Assembly: GCF_028283785.1 (NCBI RefSeq)
Contig: NZ_JAPWKB010000012.1
Coordinates: 445,361-509,360 of the forward strand
Origin: Paraburkholderia sp.
GTDB taxonomy: Bacteria; Pseudomonadota; Gammaproteobacteria; Burkholderiales; Burkholderiaceae
Direction of reading: 5' to 3'
DNA length: 64,000 nucleotides
Translations under genes and position numbers: made by a program
Shown here: positions 8,774 through 18,364 of the stretch, one piece after another
How the letters are laid out: each line of letters starts with the position of its first letter
Numbering within the stretch: position 1 is the stretch's first letter
Notes under the pieces: generated by a model
Database searches by the model: none
Told to the model about the DNA's origin: nothing
The model's input: only the letters and a program-made list of their open reading frames with translations

Positions 8774-10081
8774 ATGGCCGATTCCTATTTCCCACGCTGG
8801 CGCCAGCAGCCGGCTGCGACCGAAGGCAGTGTCGTCGGTCCGGACGAACGTCTCGCCTGGCCGCAAATGATCGCGATGGGCGTGCAGCACGTCGTCGCGA
8901 TGTTTGGCTCCACGGTGCTCGCGCCGTTGTTGATGGGCTTCGATCCGAACCTGTGCATTTTCATGTCGGGGATCGGCACCTTGCTGTTCTTCGTGCTGGT
9001 CGGCGGCCGCGTGCCGAGCTATCTCGGTTCGAGCTTCGCGTTTATCGGTCTCGTGATCGCGGTGACGGGTTACGGCGGACACGGTCCGAACCTGAACGTC
9101 CCGGTCGCGCTCGGCGGCATCATCGCGTGCGGCGTGGTGTACGCGTTGATCGGCGTGCTGGTCTCGGTGATCGGCACGAAGTGGATCGAGACGCTGATGC
9201 CGCCCGTCGTCACGGGGGCGATCGTCTGCGTGATCGGGCTGAATCTCGCGCCGATCGCCGTGCACGGCGTCAGCGGCAGCAATTTCGATTCGTGGATGGC
9301 GCTCGTGACCGTGCTGTGCGTCGGCGCGGTGGCGGTGTTTGCGCGCGGCATGATGCAGCGCCTGCTGATCCTGATCGGCTTGCTGGTCGCGTATGCGATC
9401 TATGCAGTCGTCACGAACGGGATGGGCATGGGCAAACCGATCGACTTCGCGATCGTCGCGAATGCCGCCTGGTTCGGCTTGCCGCATTTCACCGCACCGG
9501 TTTTCAACGCGCAGGCGATGGCCTTGCTCGCGCCGATCGCGGTGATTCTCGTCGCGGAAAATCTCGGCCACATCAAGGCGGTCAGCGCGATGACCGGTCA
9601 TAACCTCGACCGTTACGTCGGTCGCGCGTTTATCGGCGACGGGCTGGCTACCATCGTGTCGGGCTTTGCCGGCGGCACGGGCGTGACGACGTACGCGGAA
9701 AATATCGGCGTGATGGCCGTCACCAAAATCTACTCGACGCTGGTGTTCGTGATCGCCGCGGTGATCGCGCTGATTCTCGGCTTCTCGCCGAAGTTCGGCG
9801 CGGTGATCCAGACGATTCCGGGTCCGGTGCTGGGCGGCGTGTCGATCGTCGTGTTCGGGCTGATCGCAGTCACGGGCGCGCGCATCTGGGTCGTCAATAA
9901 GGTCGATTTCTCCGACAACCGCAACCTGATCGTCGCCGCCGTCACGCTGGTGCTCGGCGCGGGCGATTTCTCGCTGAAGCTCGGCGGTTTCGGTCTGGGC
10001 GGGATCGGTACGGCGACGTTCGGCGCGATCATTCTGTACGCGCTGTTGCGTCGCAAGCCGTCGCAGCCGTCGGCGGTCTGA
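8774..10081 (+). CDS. NCS2 uracil/pyrimidine permease (UraA/RutG type)
   Basis: 435 aa, with 12-14 predicted membrane segments. Family landmarks are MGVQHVVAMFGSTVLAP in TM1, VAENLGHIKAVSAMTG in TM8, and GTGVTTYAENIGVMAVTK, the NCS2 signature E-N-x-G-x4-T-K, in TM10. It imports uracil (possibly xanthine or thymine) by proton symport through the inner membrane. The ATG follows AGAGGAGAACCCCCAC, a strong ribosome site. It stands alone between a chemoreceptor and a convergent antiporter, so the substrate rests on family resemblance alone. Confidence 0.9.
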   Translation: MADSYFPRWRQQPAATEGSVVGPDERLAWPQMIAMGVQHVVAMFGSTVLAPLLMGFDPNLCIFMSGIGTLLFFVLVGGRVPSYLGSSFAFIGLVIAVTGYGGHGPNLNVPVALGGIIACGVVYALIGVLVSVIGTKWIETLMPPVVTGAIVCVIGLNLAPIAVHGVSGSNFDSWMALVTVLCVGAVAVFARGMMQRLLILIGLLVAYAIYAVVTNGMGMGKPIDFAIVANAAWFGLPHFTAPVFNAQAMALLAPIAVILVAENLGHIKAVSAMTGHNLDRYVGRAFIGDGLATIVSGFAGGTGVTTYAENIGVMAVTKIYSTLVFVIAAVIALILGFSPKFGAVIQTIPGPVLGGVSIVVFGLIAVTGARIWVVNKVDFSDNRNLIVAAVTLVLGAGDFSLKLGGFGLGGIGTATFGAIILYALLRRKPSQPSAV

Positions 10082-10143
10082 GCGTCACGGCGACCTTGCG
10101 CGTGACGTGAGTCACGCAAATCGCGTCACGTCAATGAGGTCGC

Positions 10144-10183
10144 AAAAAAAGGGCGTTTCTCCGCGAGGAGAAACGCCCTTTTT
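10144..10183. terminator. Bidirectional terminator between convergent genes
   Basis: A perfect 12-bp stem (10151-10162 with 10167-10178) and tetraloop GCGA are flanked by A7 on the left and T5 on the right. It can terminate both the permease (plus strand) and the antiporter (minus strand). Confidence 0.92.
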
Positions 10184-10226
10184 GCATCTGGCGGATAGCA
10201 CGTCGTCACACGTTAGACCGGCACGC

Positions 10227-11873
10227 TCAAGCGCGGCTTTTGCCGCGCGTCGTCAGTGCCGTTTCGGACAGATCGACTTCGCGCATCAGCTTGCTCAATG
10301 TCGTGTCGTTGATCTTCTGCGCGTGACGCAACGCGAGCAACGCGGTGCGCTCCGCGCGCATCGCCGCGAGCTTCATCTTGAACTCCAGCGCTTCGGCGCG
10401 TCGCGCTTCCTGTGCAGGTTCGGCGTCGTCGGTCAGCGTGGCGAGGCGGCGGCGATACAGATCCATCACGCGCGCGGTGACGTCGGCTGCATGCGCTTCG
10501 GCGGCTTCGTCGAGTTCTTCGGTGGCGGCCTGATGCACGTCGTCGATCGCGCGGATCGCGGCTTGCGCAGCGGCGCGCCGGGCAAGCCGTTCCTCGCGCG
10601 CGTGCGGATCGCGTCCGCGCAGACTGTCGCTGAGCAGCATCGGCAGCGCAATCACCGCGACGATCAACGACAGCAGAATCACGCCCGATGCGATGAAGAT
10701 CGCCATATCGCGTCCACCGACGGCAACCGGCAACGACAGCACGCCGGCCAGCGTCACCGCGCCGCGCACGCCAGCGACGGTCGTGATCGACACCATCCGC
10801 ACGCCGGGCACCGCATTCGATACGCCGTGCCTCGCCGCGCCGCGACTGGCGAACCAGCGCAGCAGCCAGACCCAGACGAAACGCATCGCATACAACGACG
10901 CGCCGACCGCCGCGATATAGCCGATCAGCAGCATCATCTGCGCGTCGCTGGTGTGATGCGCGTCGAGCAGTGCGCGGCCGAGGATATGCGGGAACTGGAA
11001 GCCGAGCAGGATAAACACCATCCCGTTGAAGACGAATTCGATCATCGTCCACGTACTCGCCGCACGCACCCGCGACGCCACCGGACCGGCGTGCGCGAGG
11101 CTCGTGTAGTTCATCATCATCCCGGCGCTGACGGCGGCCAGAATGCCCGAGCATTCGAAGTGTTCGGCGAACAGATACGCGGCGAACGGAATCAGCAAGG
11201 TCATCACGACGCCCGGCGCAGGGTCGCCTTCGCCGATCACATTGAGAAAGCGCGCCGACACGATGCTGAACACCCACGCGACCGCCGCGCCCATCGCGAG
11301 ACCGCCGGCGGCGATGATCACGAAACTGATCGACGCGTCGCGCAGCGAGAACACGCCGGTCAACGCGGCGGCGATCGCGAACTTCAGCGCGACGAGGCCG
11401 GACGCGTCGTTCATCAGCGCTTCGCCTTCGAGAATATGCATCAGGTTCGCGGGCAAACGGTTCTTACCCGCGATGCCCGACAGCGCGACCGCGTCCGTGG
11501 GCGACAGCACGGCGGCCAGCGCGAATGCGACCGGCAGCGGAATCGACGGCACCAGCCAGTGCACGAAATAGCCGACCGCTACCACCGTCATGAACACCAG
11601 GCCGAGCGCCAGCATCACGATCGCGCGACGCGCCATGAAGAACTCACGCTTCGGAATCCGCCAGCCGTCCGCGAACAGCAACGGCGGGATAAACAGCAGC
11701 ATGAAGATATCGGGATCGAACGTGACGTGCAGACCGAGGCGCGGCCACGCGAGCAACGCGCCGCAGCCGATCTGGATCAGCGGCAACGGCAACGCGAACG
11801 GCAGCGCGCGGGTGGCGATGCCGGACACAGCGACCGCGAGCAACAGGATCAAAACGGTAAAAACAATTTCCAT
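10227..11873 (-). CDS. CPA1-family Na+/H+ antiporter
   Basis: 548 aa. The ATG at 11873 gives MEIVFTVLILLLAVAV, a hydrophobic first membrane segment; the frame is open further upstream but that stretch is Arg-rich and not part of the protein. There are about 12 TM helices with the CPA1 landmarks SPTDAVALSGI and EGEALMNDASGLVALKF, carrying the acidic ion-binding residues. A soluble C-terminal domain of about 130 residues rich in Ala, Arg and Glu follows and is probably helical and regulatory. It should exchange Na+ (or K+) for protons across the inner membrane. Monocistronic, it ends at the shared terminator at 10,151. Confidence 0.92.
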   Translation of the reverse strand: MEIVFTVLILLLAVAVSGIATRALPFALPLPLIQIGCGALLAWPRLGLHVTFDPDIFMLLFIPPLLFADGWRIPKREFFMARRAIVMLALGLVFMTVVAVGYFVHWLVPSIPLPVAFALAAVLSPTDAVALSGIAGKNRLPANLMHILEGEALMNDASGLVALKFAIAAALTGVFSLRDASISFVIIAAGGLAMGAAVAWVFSIVSARFLNVIGEGDPAPGVVMTLLIPFAAYLFAEHFECSGILAAVSAGMMMNYTSLAHAGPVASRVRAASTWTMIEFVFNGMVFILLGFQFPHILGRALLDAHHTSDAQMMLLIGYIAAVGASLYAMRFVWVWLLRWFASRGAARHGVSNAVPGVRMVSITTVAGVRGAVTLAGVLSLPVAVGGRDMAIFIASGVILLSLIVAVIALPMLLSDSLRGRDPHAREERLARRAAAQAAIRAIDDVHQAATEELDEAAEAHAADVTARVMDLYRRRLATLTDDAEPAQEARRAEALEFKMKLAAMRAERTALLALRHAQKINDTTLSKLMREVDLSETALTTRGKSRA

Positions 11874-12322
11874 CAGACGATTTTTTTCTACGGGATAGAG
11901 GGGGATGACTGTGCAACCGGTGCACGCGATAACGCACGACGACGCGGCGCGATTCGGCGGCCGCAGACGCGGCGCGCGAGGGTGAAGCGAAGAAGAACCA
12001 CGCCGAAGTTTAGCCCGACACGCGTTTGACCGTCGCGAAGCCCGCAATGGCCGATCTGATCGATGACGGCATCGAAACGGCGATGCGTCGCATCGACGCA
12101 CCGCGCGACGACGGCGCGTTGCACCGTCGCAGTGCATCGCGCACCTGGACGCATCGCGCGAAAGTGCGCGCGGTGCAAGCTTCCATGCAAACTTCGGTTG
12201 TACGTGCGCTAACGTGCGCATGGACCTTGCTTATGCAGTATCGATGACGCAAATTTCGAGAATCGGTGCTGGAGCCGCTCCGTCGAGCGAGACCGCACCG
12301 GGCTCTCGCGTGAGAGGACTGC
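11874..12322. other. 449-bp divergent intergenic region
   Basis: This lies between the leftward antiporter and the rightward EAL gene. It is GC-rich, with many cga/gcg-type words, and shows no credible gene on either strand. The last 80 bases before the EAL gene are more AT-rich and probably carry its promoter. Confidence 0.45.
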
Positions 12323-13597
12323 ATGACCATTGCGCAACTAGAAAGGGCGACCGTGCCGCACGGATTCGAACTCAGCGTGACTTCGGGGTTGGAGCGGTTT
12401 TCCGTCCAGCATAACGAGCTGACGCTCACGAGCGTGTTCCAGCCGATCTTCAGCCTGTCGCACATGCGCGCGGTCGGGTATGAAGGTCTGCTGCGCGCGC
12501 ACGACGCGCTCGACCGGCCAGTGTCGGCCGTGGACGTATTCGGCCAGGCGGCACGCCTGGGCGAGCTGCTTCAGGTGGATCGCCTCGCCCAGGCGCTTCA
12601 CCTTGAGAACTTCAGGATGCTCGGTTCCGAGCGTGAATGGCTGTTTCTGAACGTGCATCCGGGCGCGCTGACCGATCCGTATCACGCGGCGGCGTTGCTC
12701 GCCAATCTGCGACGTCTCGACCTGCCGCCGCGCCGCATCGTGCTCGAAGTACTGGAACAGCGCGCGGAAGATCTTGAACGGCTCGCCGACGCCGTGCGGC
12801 AATTCCGCGAACGTGGCTTCCTGATCGCGCTCGACGATTTCGGCGCGGGACATTCGAACGTCGAACGGATCTGGCAGTTGAACCCGGATATCGTGAAACT
12901 CGACCGCATCATGCTGTCGCAAGCCGCGCATCGCGCCGATATGGCGACGATCCTGCCGGGACTCGTTTCGCTGCTGCACGAAGCGGGCAAGCTGGTACTG
13001 ATCGAAGGCGTCGAAACCGAGCACGAAGCGCAGATGGCGCTCGCCTGCGACGCCGACTTCGTACAAGGCTTCTTCTTTGGACGGCCGCATCCGGGCGCGG
13101 CCGACAGCGTGCACGCGACCTGCGTAATCAGCGAAGTCACCGAGCGTTATCGCAACCAGACCGAGGCGCGCGAGCGGCGTCGAACCAGCCGTCTTGCGCC
13201 GTATGTGCGCGCATTCGAACGGGCCGCGGAACGGCTCGCCGCCGGTGAGCCGCTCGACGAAGTGTGCTGGAATTTCCTCGGTCTCGATCACGCTGCGCGC
13301 TGCTTTCTGCTGGACGCGCAAGGCAAGCAGGCCGGGCGCAACGTCGTGTTGCGCGCGGACCGTGCGGCGATCGAAACGCGCTATTTGCCGCTGGCCGACG
13401 CGCAGGGCGCGAACTGGTTGCGCCGCCCGTATTTTCGCGAGGCGATCAGCGCGCCCGAACGCGTGCACGTGACGCGGCCGTATCTGTCGATCAACGAGGC
13501 GATGCCGTGCGTGACCTTGTCGGTGGCGACGCGGGTGGGCGGGCAGACCTGCGTGCTGTGCGCCGATATCGACTGGGTCGACGAGGAGCGGGGCTGA
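12323..13597 (+). CDS. EAL-domain c-di-GMP phosphodiesterase with C-terminal sensor-like domain
   Basis: 424 aa from an ATG preceded by GAGAGGA. The EAL domain covers about 30-265. The signature is YEGLLR, with Gly in place of the Ala of EAL, but the catalytic Glu is kept. Other active-site elements are preserved: LFLNVHPG (Asn), VLEVLEQ (Glu), ALDDFGAGHSN (two Asp), VKLDR (Lys/Asp), EGVETE (Glu) and VQGFFFGRP (Gln), so hydrolysis of c-di-GMP is likely. Residues about 290-424 form a second domain with CWNFLGLDHAARCFLLDAQG and PYLSINEAMPCVTLSVAT, which looks like a small-ligand sensor fold. No TM segment is visible, so it is probably cytoplasmic. Confidence 0.88.
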   Translation: MTIAQLERATVPHGFELSVTSGLERFSVQHNELTLTSVFQPIFSLSHMRAVGYEGLLRAHDALDRPVSAVDVFGQAARLGELLQVDRLAQALHLENFRMLGSEREWLFLNVHPGALTDPYHAAALLANLRRLDLPPRRIVLEVLEQRAEDLERLADAVRQFRERGFLIALDDFGAGHSNVERIWQLNPDIVKLDRIMLSQAAHRADMATILPGLVSLLHEAGKLVLIEGVETEHEAQMALACDADFVQGFFFGRPHPGAADSVHATCVISEVTERYRNQTEARERRRTSRLAPYVRAFERAAERLAAGEPLDEVCWNFLGLDHAARCFLLDAQGKQAGRNVVLRADRAAIETRYLPLADAQGANWLRRPYFREAISAPERVHVTRPYLSINEAMPCVTLSVATRVGGQTCVLCADIDWVDEERG

Positions 13598-13695
13598 CGG
13601 GTTGCATCGGGCGGGCGCGTCTGCTCGCTCGCGCGTCGCAACGTGCCGCGACGCTTCTGGGATGATGTCGGTTTTCAATCGATGGAGCCGATGTG

Positions 13696-14424
13696 ATGGC
13701 GTCGCACATTTCTTCTTCGTTACGTACTCCGGTATTGCTCGAGGTCATCGCCACGACCGTCGATGACGCGCGGCTGGCCGAGCGCGGCGGCGCGGACCGG
13801 ATCGAACTGATTACCGCATTCGGCGAGGGCGGATTGACGCCGAGCGTCGGCTTGATCGAAGCCGTGGTGAATGCGGTGTCGATTCCCGTCAACGTGATGG
13901 TGCGCCCGCATAGCCGGTCCTTCGTGTACGGTCAGGATGACTACCGGGTGATGACCCGCGACGTTCACGCGGTTGTCGCGGCAGGCGCGAACGGCGTGGT
14001 GACGGGCATGCTGGACGCCGCCGGTGAAGTCGATGCCGAAGGCTTGCGTCGCCTGATCGATGCCGCCGAGGGACGCGACGTGACCTTTCATCGCGCGTTC
14101 GACGAGGCGGCGGATTTGCCGCGTGCGCTGGACGTGCTGATGTCGGTCGACGGCGTGTCGAGCGTGCTGACGTCCGGCGGCGCGTCGTCGGTGTTGATGG
14201 CGGTCGAGATGATGCGCACGCTCATGTCGCGCGCCGAAGGTTCCGGTGTGACGGTACTGGCCGGAGCCGGCTTGACCATCGATGCCGTCGGTGCATTCGT
14301 GGATGCGGCCGGCGTGCGGGCCGTGCATTTCGGGTCGGGCGTTCGGGGCGGCGCGGGCGCGGGCGTCGATGCCGACAAGGTCAAACTGGTGCGCGCGGCG
14401 CTGGATCTGCGAGGCCGTCACTGA
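13696..14424 (+). CDS. cutC: CutC family protein
   Basis: 242 aa, a TIM-barrel protein of the CutC family. It has LLEVIATTVDDARLAERGGADRIEL at the N-terminus, GLTPSVGLIEAVV, VMVRPHSRSFVYG, VTFHRAFDEAAD and a C-terminal VLAGAGLTIDAVGAFVDAAGVRAVHFGSGVR split over the last strands. CutC was described as a copper homeostasis factor, but its biochemical activity is unclear, so the name reflects family only. I use the ATG at 13696 rather than the GTG immediately before it. It converges on the oxidoreductase at 14,524 with a strong hairpin between. Confidence 0.9.
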   Translation: MASHISSSLRTPVLLEVIATTVDDARLAERGGADRIELITAFGEGGLTPSVGLIEAVVNAVSIPVNVMVRPHSRSFVYGQDDYRVMTRDVHAVVAAGANGVVTGMLDAAGEVDAEGLRRLIDAAEGRDVTFHRAFDEAADLPRALDVLMSVDGVSSVLTSGGASSVLMAVEMMRTLMSRAEGSGVTVLAGAGLTIDAVGAFVDAAGVRAVHFGSGVRGGAGAGVDADKVKLVRAALDLRGRH

Positions 14425-14472
14425 GCGCGACCGTGCTTCAGGTTGCGCGTTGAATGTCGAATGTTGCATCTC

Positions 14473-14509
14473 GAAGGCGCGACGCCGGATTGCCCGGCGC
14501 CGCGCCTTC
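14473..14509. terminator. Strong hairpin between convergent cutC and oxidoreductase genes
   Basis: GAAGGCGCG (14473-14481) pairs with CGCGCCTTC (14501-14509), and inside it CGCCGG pairs with CCGGCG across one A/C mismatch. There is no T-run, so it may act as an mRNA 3' end stabiliser or a factor-dependent terminator. Confidence 0.55.
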
Positions 14510-14523
14510 AACCTTCGGTCACA

Positions 14524-17500
14524 TTACTTCACCACGACCACCGGAATGCCCTTCAGGCTGCCCGCACCTTTCATCTCTTCGAGCGCCCGTTCCACCGCGC
14601 GTCCGGTCGCGGCGTCGATACCGAGTCGCATGGCGATATCCCGTTCTCCCCGTTTGACGCCGGCCAGATTGGCGAGCTTCACGTGTCCGTAGCCGCGCAC
14701 CTTCTGATGCAGTTCCGCGAGCTTCACCACATCGTCCAGCGTCGTGACAGACAGCCGCTTCAACGCCTGACCGAGCGTCGCCTCGTAGTCGTCCGCCAGT
14801 TGCCGCTCCATCCGGCGCTCGACGGTGCGGCCGAACGGATCGATCGCCGTGCCGCGCAATGAACGGCATTTCGCCATCACGCCCATCACCGGCCACATCC
14901 ACTGGCCGAACGTCTTTTTGCGCGGCGACTGGCCGCTTTGCGCGCCGAGCAGCGTCGGCGGCGCGAGGTTGAACTTCACGCCGAAGTCCTTGCCGGCCAC
15001 GCCTTCGAATTGCGCTTCCAGCGACGCGCGGAACGCCGGGTCGGCGTGCAGTCGCGCGACTTCGTATTCGTCCTTGACCGCCAGCAAGCGATAGAACGTG
15101 GTCGCTACCGCACGCGTCAACCGCTCGCCGGACGCGCTGTCGCCCGACACCGACCGCTCGGCCCGGCGCGCGCCGTCCACCAGCGCGCGAAAGCGCGTCA
15201 CATACCGTTCGCCGCCGTAGGCCAGCAAGCGCGCCTCGCGATGCGCAATCAGTTCGTCCAGCGTCTGCACGACGGCGGTTTCCTTCGACGTCGCGCTATG
15301 ACGCCCTTGCCACAACGCTTCGAGTGCAGCCGGATCGGCGGCGGCCAGGCGGCCCACCGAAAACGCCAGTTGATTCATCGGCACGGCGACATTGTTCAAC
15401 TCGATCGCGCGCATCATCGCGCCGAACGAAACCGGCACCAGACCCAGTTGCCATGCATAACCGAGCATCAGGATGTTCGCGCCGATGGTGTCGCCGAGAA
15501 AACGCGTCGCCAGCGATTGCGCATCGCAGCGCGACATCCGCTCGTCGCCGGCGGCGTGGCGCATCTTGTCGAGCAATGCGTCCGCATGCAGCGTGGCGTC
15601 CGGGTTCTGCACGAAGCTCGCGTTCGGGATCGCGTGCGTGTTGACGACGATCCGCGTACGGCCATGCCGCACCGTCTGCAACGCGTCGGCGCTCGCGCCG
15701 ACCACCATGTCGCAGGCCAGCACCACGTCGGCTTGCTGCGTGTCGATCCGCACCTGATTCAGCCATTCGTCACGTGCGGCGAATCGCACGAACGACAATA
15801 CCGAGCCGCCTTTCTGCGCGAAGCCCATGAAGTCGAGCACCGACGCGCTCTTGCCTTCCAGATGCGCGGCCATGCTGATCAACGCGCCCACTGTCACGAC
15901 GCCGGTGCCGCCCACGCCGGTCACGAGGATGTCGTACGGCGCGGCGTCGAGATGCGTGGACGGCTTTTGCAGCGCATCGACGCGTGCGGCCAGCGCGGCG
16001 ACGTCGAATGCCGCGCCTGCGGCCTTCTTCAGCTTGCCGCCTTCGATCGTCACGAAGCTCGGGCAAAAGCCGTTCACGCACGAGTAATCCTTGTTGCACG
16101 ACGATTGATCGATCCGGCGTTTGCGGCCGAGCGCCGTTTCAAGCGGTTCCACCGACAGGCAGTTCGACTGCACGCCGCAATCGCCGCAGCCTTCGCACAC
16201 TTCCTCGTTGATGAACAGACGCTTGTCCGGGTCGGGAAACTCGCCTTTCTTGCGGCGGCGACGTTTTTCCGCCGCGCAGGTCTGGTCGTAAATCAGCACG
16301 GTGACACCGGCGGTGTCGCGCAAGTCGCGCTGCACCGCATCCATTTCGCTACGGTGATGGAACGTGGTGCCGGGCGGAAACAGCGTGTGATGACCGTCGT
16401 ATTTTTCCGGCTCGTCGCTGACGACGACGAAGCGCGATACGCCTTCCGCTTCGACCTGACGCGCGATCTGCGGCACCGAAATGCTGCCGTCGACCGGTTG
16501 GCCGCCCGTCATCGCGACGGCGTCGTTGTACAGAATCTTGTAGGTGATGGTCGCCTTTGCCGCGACCGCCTGGCGAATCGCGAGGATGCCGGAGTGGAAG
16601 TACGTGCCGTCGCCGAGATTCTGGAACACGTGGCGCGTTTTCGTGAACATCGAGTGCGACGCCCAATCGACACCTTCGCCGCCCATCTGGATCAACCCGG
16701 TGGTGTCGCGCTCCATCCACGACGCCATGAAGTGACAGCCGATTCCCGCATGCGCGACCGAACCTTCCGGCACTTTCGTCGAGGTGTTGTGCGGGCAACC
16801 GGAGCAGAAATACGGCGTGCGTTTAACCGAATCCGCCGCGTTCGACAGAATTTGCGGCGCGACCAGATCGACCACGCGTTCGCTGCGATCGAGCGCGGGC
16901 TTGTGACGCGCGAGCCATGTGGCGAACACCGGCAAGATTCGCGACGGCCGCAACTCGCCCAGCGACGACAGCAGCAAGGTGCCGTCCTGCGCGTTCTTGC
17001 CGATCACGACCGGCCGCGCGCCGTCCTGGCGGTTGTACAGGTAGTCCTTGATCTGCTGCTCGATCACCGGACCTTTCTCTTCGATCACCAGCACTTCGCT
17101 CAAGCCCGATACGAACGCGTCGACACGCGTCATTTCGAGCGGGAACGACAGACCGACCTTGTAGATCCGCACGCCCGCCGCGTCGAGATCGGCGACGGTG
17201 AGATCGAGGCGGCGCAGCGCTTCCATCAGATCCAGATGCGCCTTGCCGCAGGTGACGATGCCCACGTTCGCGTGCGGGCTCGGCGCGATCCATTTGTCGA
17301 TGCTGTTCACGCGCGCGAAGTGCCGCACGGCGTCGAGCTTGGCGTGCAGACGTTGCTCGATCGTGAGACTCGGCAGATCGGGCCACCGGTTGTGCAGACC
17401 GCCCGACGGCACGACGTAATCCTGCGGCGCGGTCCATTCGGTTTGCAGCGCGTCGAGATCGACGGTCGAACCGGATTCGACGGTTTCCGAAATCGCTTTG

Positions 17501-18126
17501 TAGCCGACCCACGCGCCCGAGAAACGCGACAGCGCCCAGCCGTACAGGCCGAATTCGAGCATGTCGGCGATATTCGACGGATTCACGACCGGCATATGCC
17601 AGGACATCAGCGCGAAGTCGCTTTGATGCGGCATCGACGACGATACGCAGCCGTGGTCGTCGCCGGCCACGACCAGCACGCCGCCATGTTCCGACGAACC
17701 GTACGCGTTGCCGTGCTTCAGCGCATCGCCCGCACGATCGACGCCGGGGCCTTTGCCGTACCACATCGCGAACACGCCATCGACGGTGCGCTCCGGATCG
17801 GATTCGACGCGTTGGGTGCCGAGCACGGCGGTGCCGCCGAGTTCTTCGTTGATCGCGGGCAGGAACCGGACGTCGTTCGCTTCGAGCAGCTTTTTCGCCT
17901 TCCACAATTGCTGATCGACCATGCCGAGCGGCGAGCCGCGATAGCCGCTGATGAAGCCCGCTGTGTTCAGCGCCCGTTTTTTGTCCGCAGCGCGCTGCAT
18001 CAGGACGAGGCGCACCAGCGCCTGGGTACCGGTGAGGAAGATTCTTCCTCGGGTCGCGGTGAGGTTGTCCGTCAGCTTGTAGTCGGCCAGGGCCGGCGTG
18101 CCGTCGAGCGGATGGCGGGCTGTCAT
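14524..18126 (-). CDS. Indolepyruvate ferredoxin oxidoreductase, fused alpha/beta subunits
   Basis: 1200 aa, the usual length of the single-chain proteobacterial enzyme. Residues about 20-420 are the pyruvate-oxidoreductase-like core. About 440-600 form the TPP-binding domain (HAGIGCHFMASWMERDT, then a G-x-G-x-D-W in MGGEGVDWASH). About 640-700 hold the iron-sulfur region, with CEGCGDCGVQSNC and a second Cys group CNKDYSCVNGFC. About 730-930 form the IorB-like gamma domain (ILVTGVGGTGVVTVGALI), followed by a C-terminal DUF6537-type extension. It oxidatively decarboxylates arylpyruvates from aromatic amino acids to acyl-CoA, reducing ferredoxin. It is intact, with no frameshift. Confidence 0.95.
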   Translation of the reverse strand: MTARHPLDGTPALADYKLTDNLTATRGRIFLTGTQALVRLVLMQRAADKKRALNTAGFISGYRGSPLGMVDQQLWKAKKLLEANDVRFLPAINEELGGTAVLGTQRVESDPERTVDGVFAMWYGKGPGVDRAGDALKHGNAYGSSEHGGVLVVAGDDHGCVSSSMPHQSDFALMSWHMPVVNPSNIADMLEFGLYGWALSRFSGAWVGYKAISETVESGSTVDLDALQTEWTAPQDYVVPSGGLHNRWPDLPSLTIEQRLHAKLDAVRHFARVNSIDKWIAPSPHANVGIVTCGKAHLDLMEALRRLDLTVADLDAAGVRIYKVGLSFPLEMTRVDAFVSGLSEVLVIEEKGPVIEQQIKDYLYNRQDGARPVVIGKNAQDGTLLLSSLGELRPSRILPVFATWLARHKPALDRSERVVDLVAPQILSNAADSVKRTPYFCSGCPHNTSTKVPEGSVAHAGIGCHFMASWMERDTTGLIQMGGEGVDWASHSMFTKTRHVFQNLGDGTYFHSGILAIRQAVAAKATITYKILYNDAVAMTGGQPVDGSISVPQIARQVEAEGVSRFVVVSDEPEKYDGHHTLFPPGTTFHHRSEMDAVQRDLRDTAGVTVLIYDQTCAAEKRRRRKKGEFPDPDKRLFINEEVCEGCGDCGVQSNCLSVEPLETALGRKRRIDQSSCNKDYSCVNGFCPSFVTIEGGKLKKAAGAAFDVAALAARVDALQKPSTHLDAAPYDILVTGVGGTGVVTVGALISMAAHLEGKSASVLDFMGFAQKGGSVLSFVRFAARDEWLNQVRIDTQQADVVLACDMVVGASADALQTVRHGRTRIVVNTHAIPNASFVQNPDATLHADALLDKMRHAAGDERMSRCDAQSLATRFLGDTIGANILMLGYAWQLGLVPVSFGAMMRAIELNNVAVPMNQLAFSVGRLAAADPAALEALWQGRHSATSKETAVVQTLDELIAHREARLLAYGGERYVTRFRALVDGARRAERSVSGDSASGERLTRAVATTFYRLLAVKDEYEVARLHADPAFRASLEAQFEGVAGKDFGVKFNLAPPTLLGAQSGQSPRKKTFGQWMWPVMGVMAKCRSLRGTAIDPFGRTVERRMERQLADDYEATLGQALKRLSVTTLDDVVKLAELHQKVRGYGHVKLANLAGVKRGERDIAMRLGIDAATGRAVERALEEMKGAGSLKGIPVVVVK

Positions 18127-18364
18127 CGATGAGTCTCCGTTTTCTTATGTCTCGCTCACGTGTGGGGTCACGCGGTGCGGCGAGAGAAGACTCTATTTTT
18201 TAACGGCAATTGGAGTGGATTATTTCTATGTTGCCGGGATGTACGCCGCGCGTGAGTGCGCTTCAGCCCTTTTGCCGCGTTTTGAGGGAGAGTTTTCTGC
18301 GCCCAGGGTTGTTACTTAGGGTTTGGCGTGGTGGTTTTGACCCGACGAACCGGGGGGCGACGGC

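Noticed and set aside
10107..12029. A 640-codon open frame on the plus strand
   Set aside because: It is the antisense of the CPA1 antiporter, with Arg/His/Gln-rich composition and no ribosome site.
14938..18132. A 1064-codon open frame on the plus strand
   Set aside because: It lies entirely opposite the intact indolepyruvate ferredoxin oxidoreductase gene. Its product is extremely rich in Arg, His and Ala, as expected for the antisense of a GC-rich gene, and no domain is visible.
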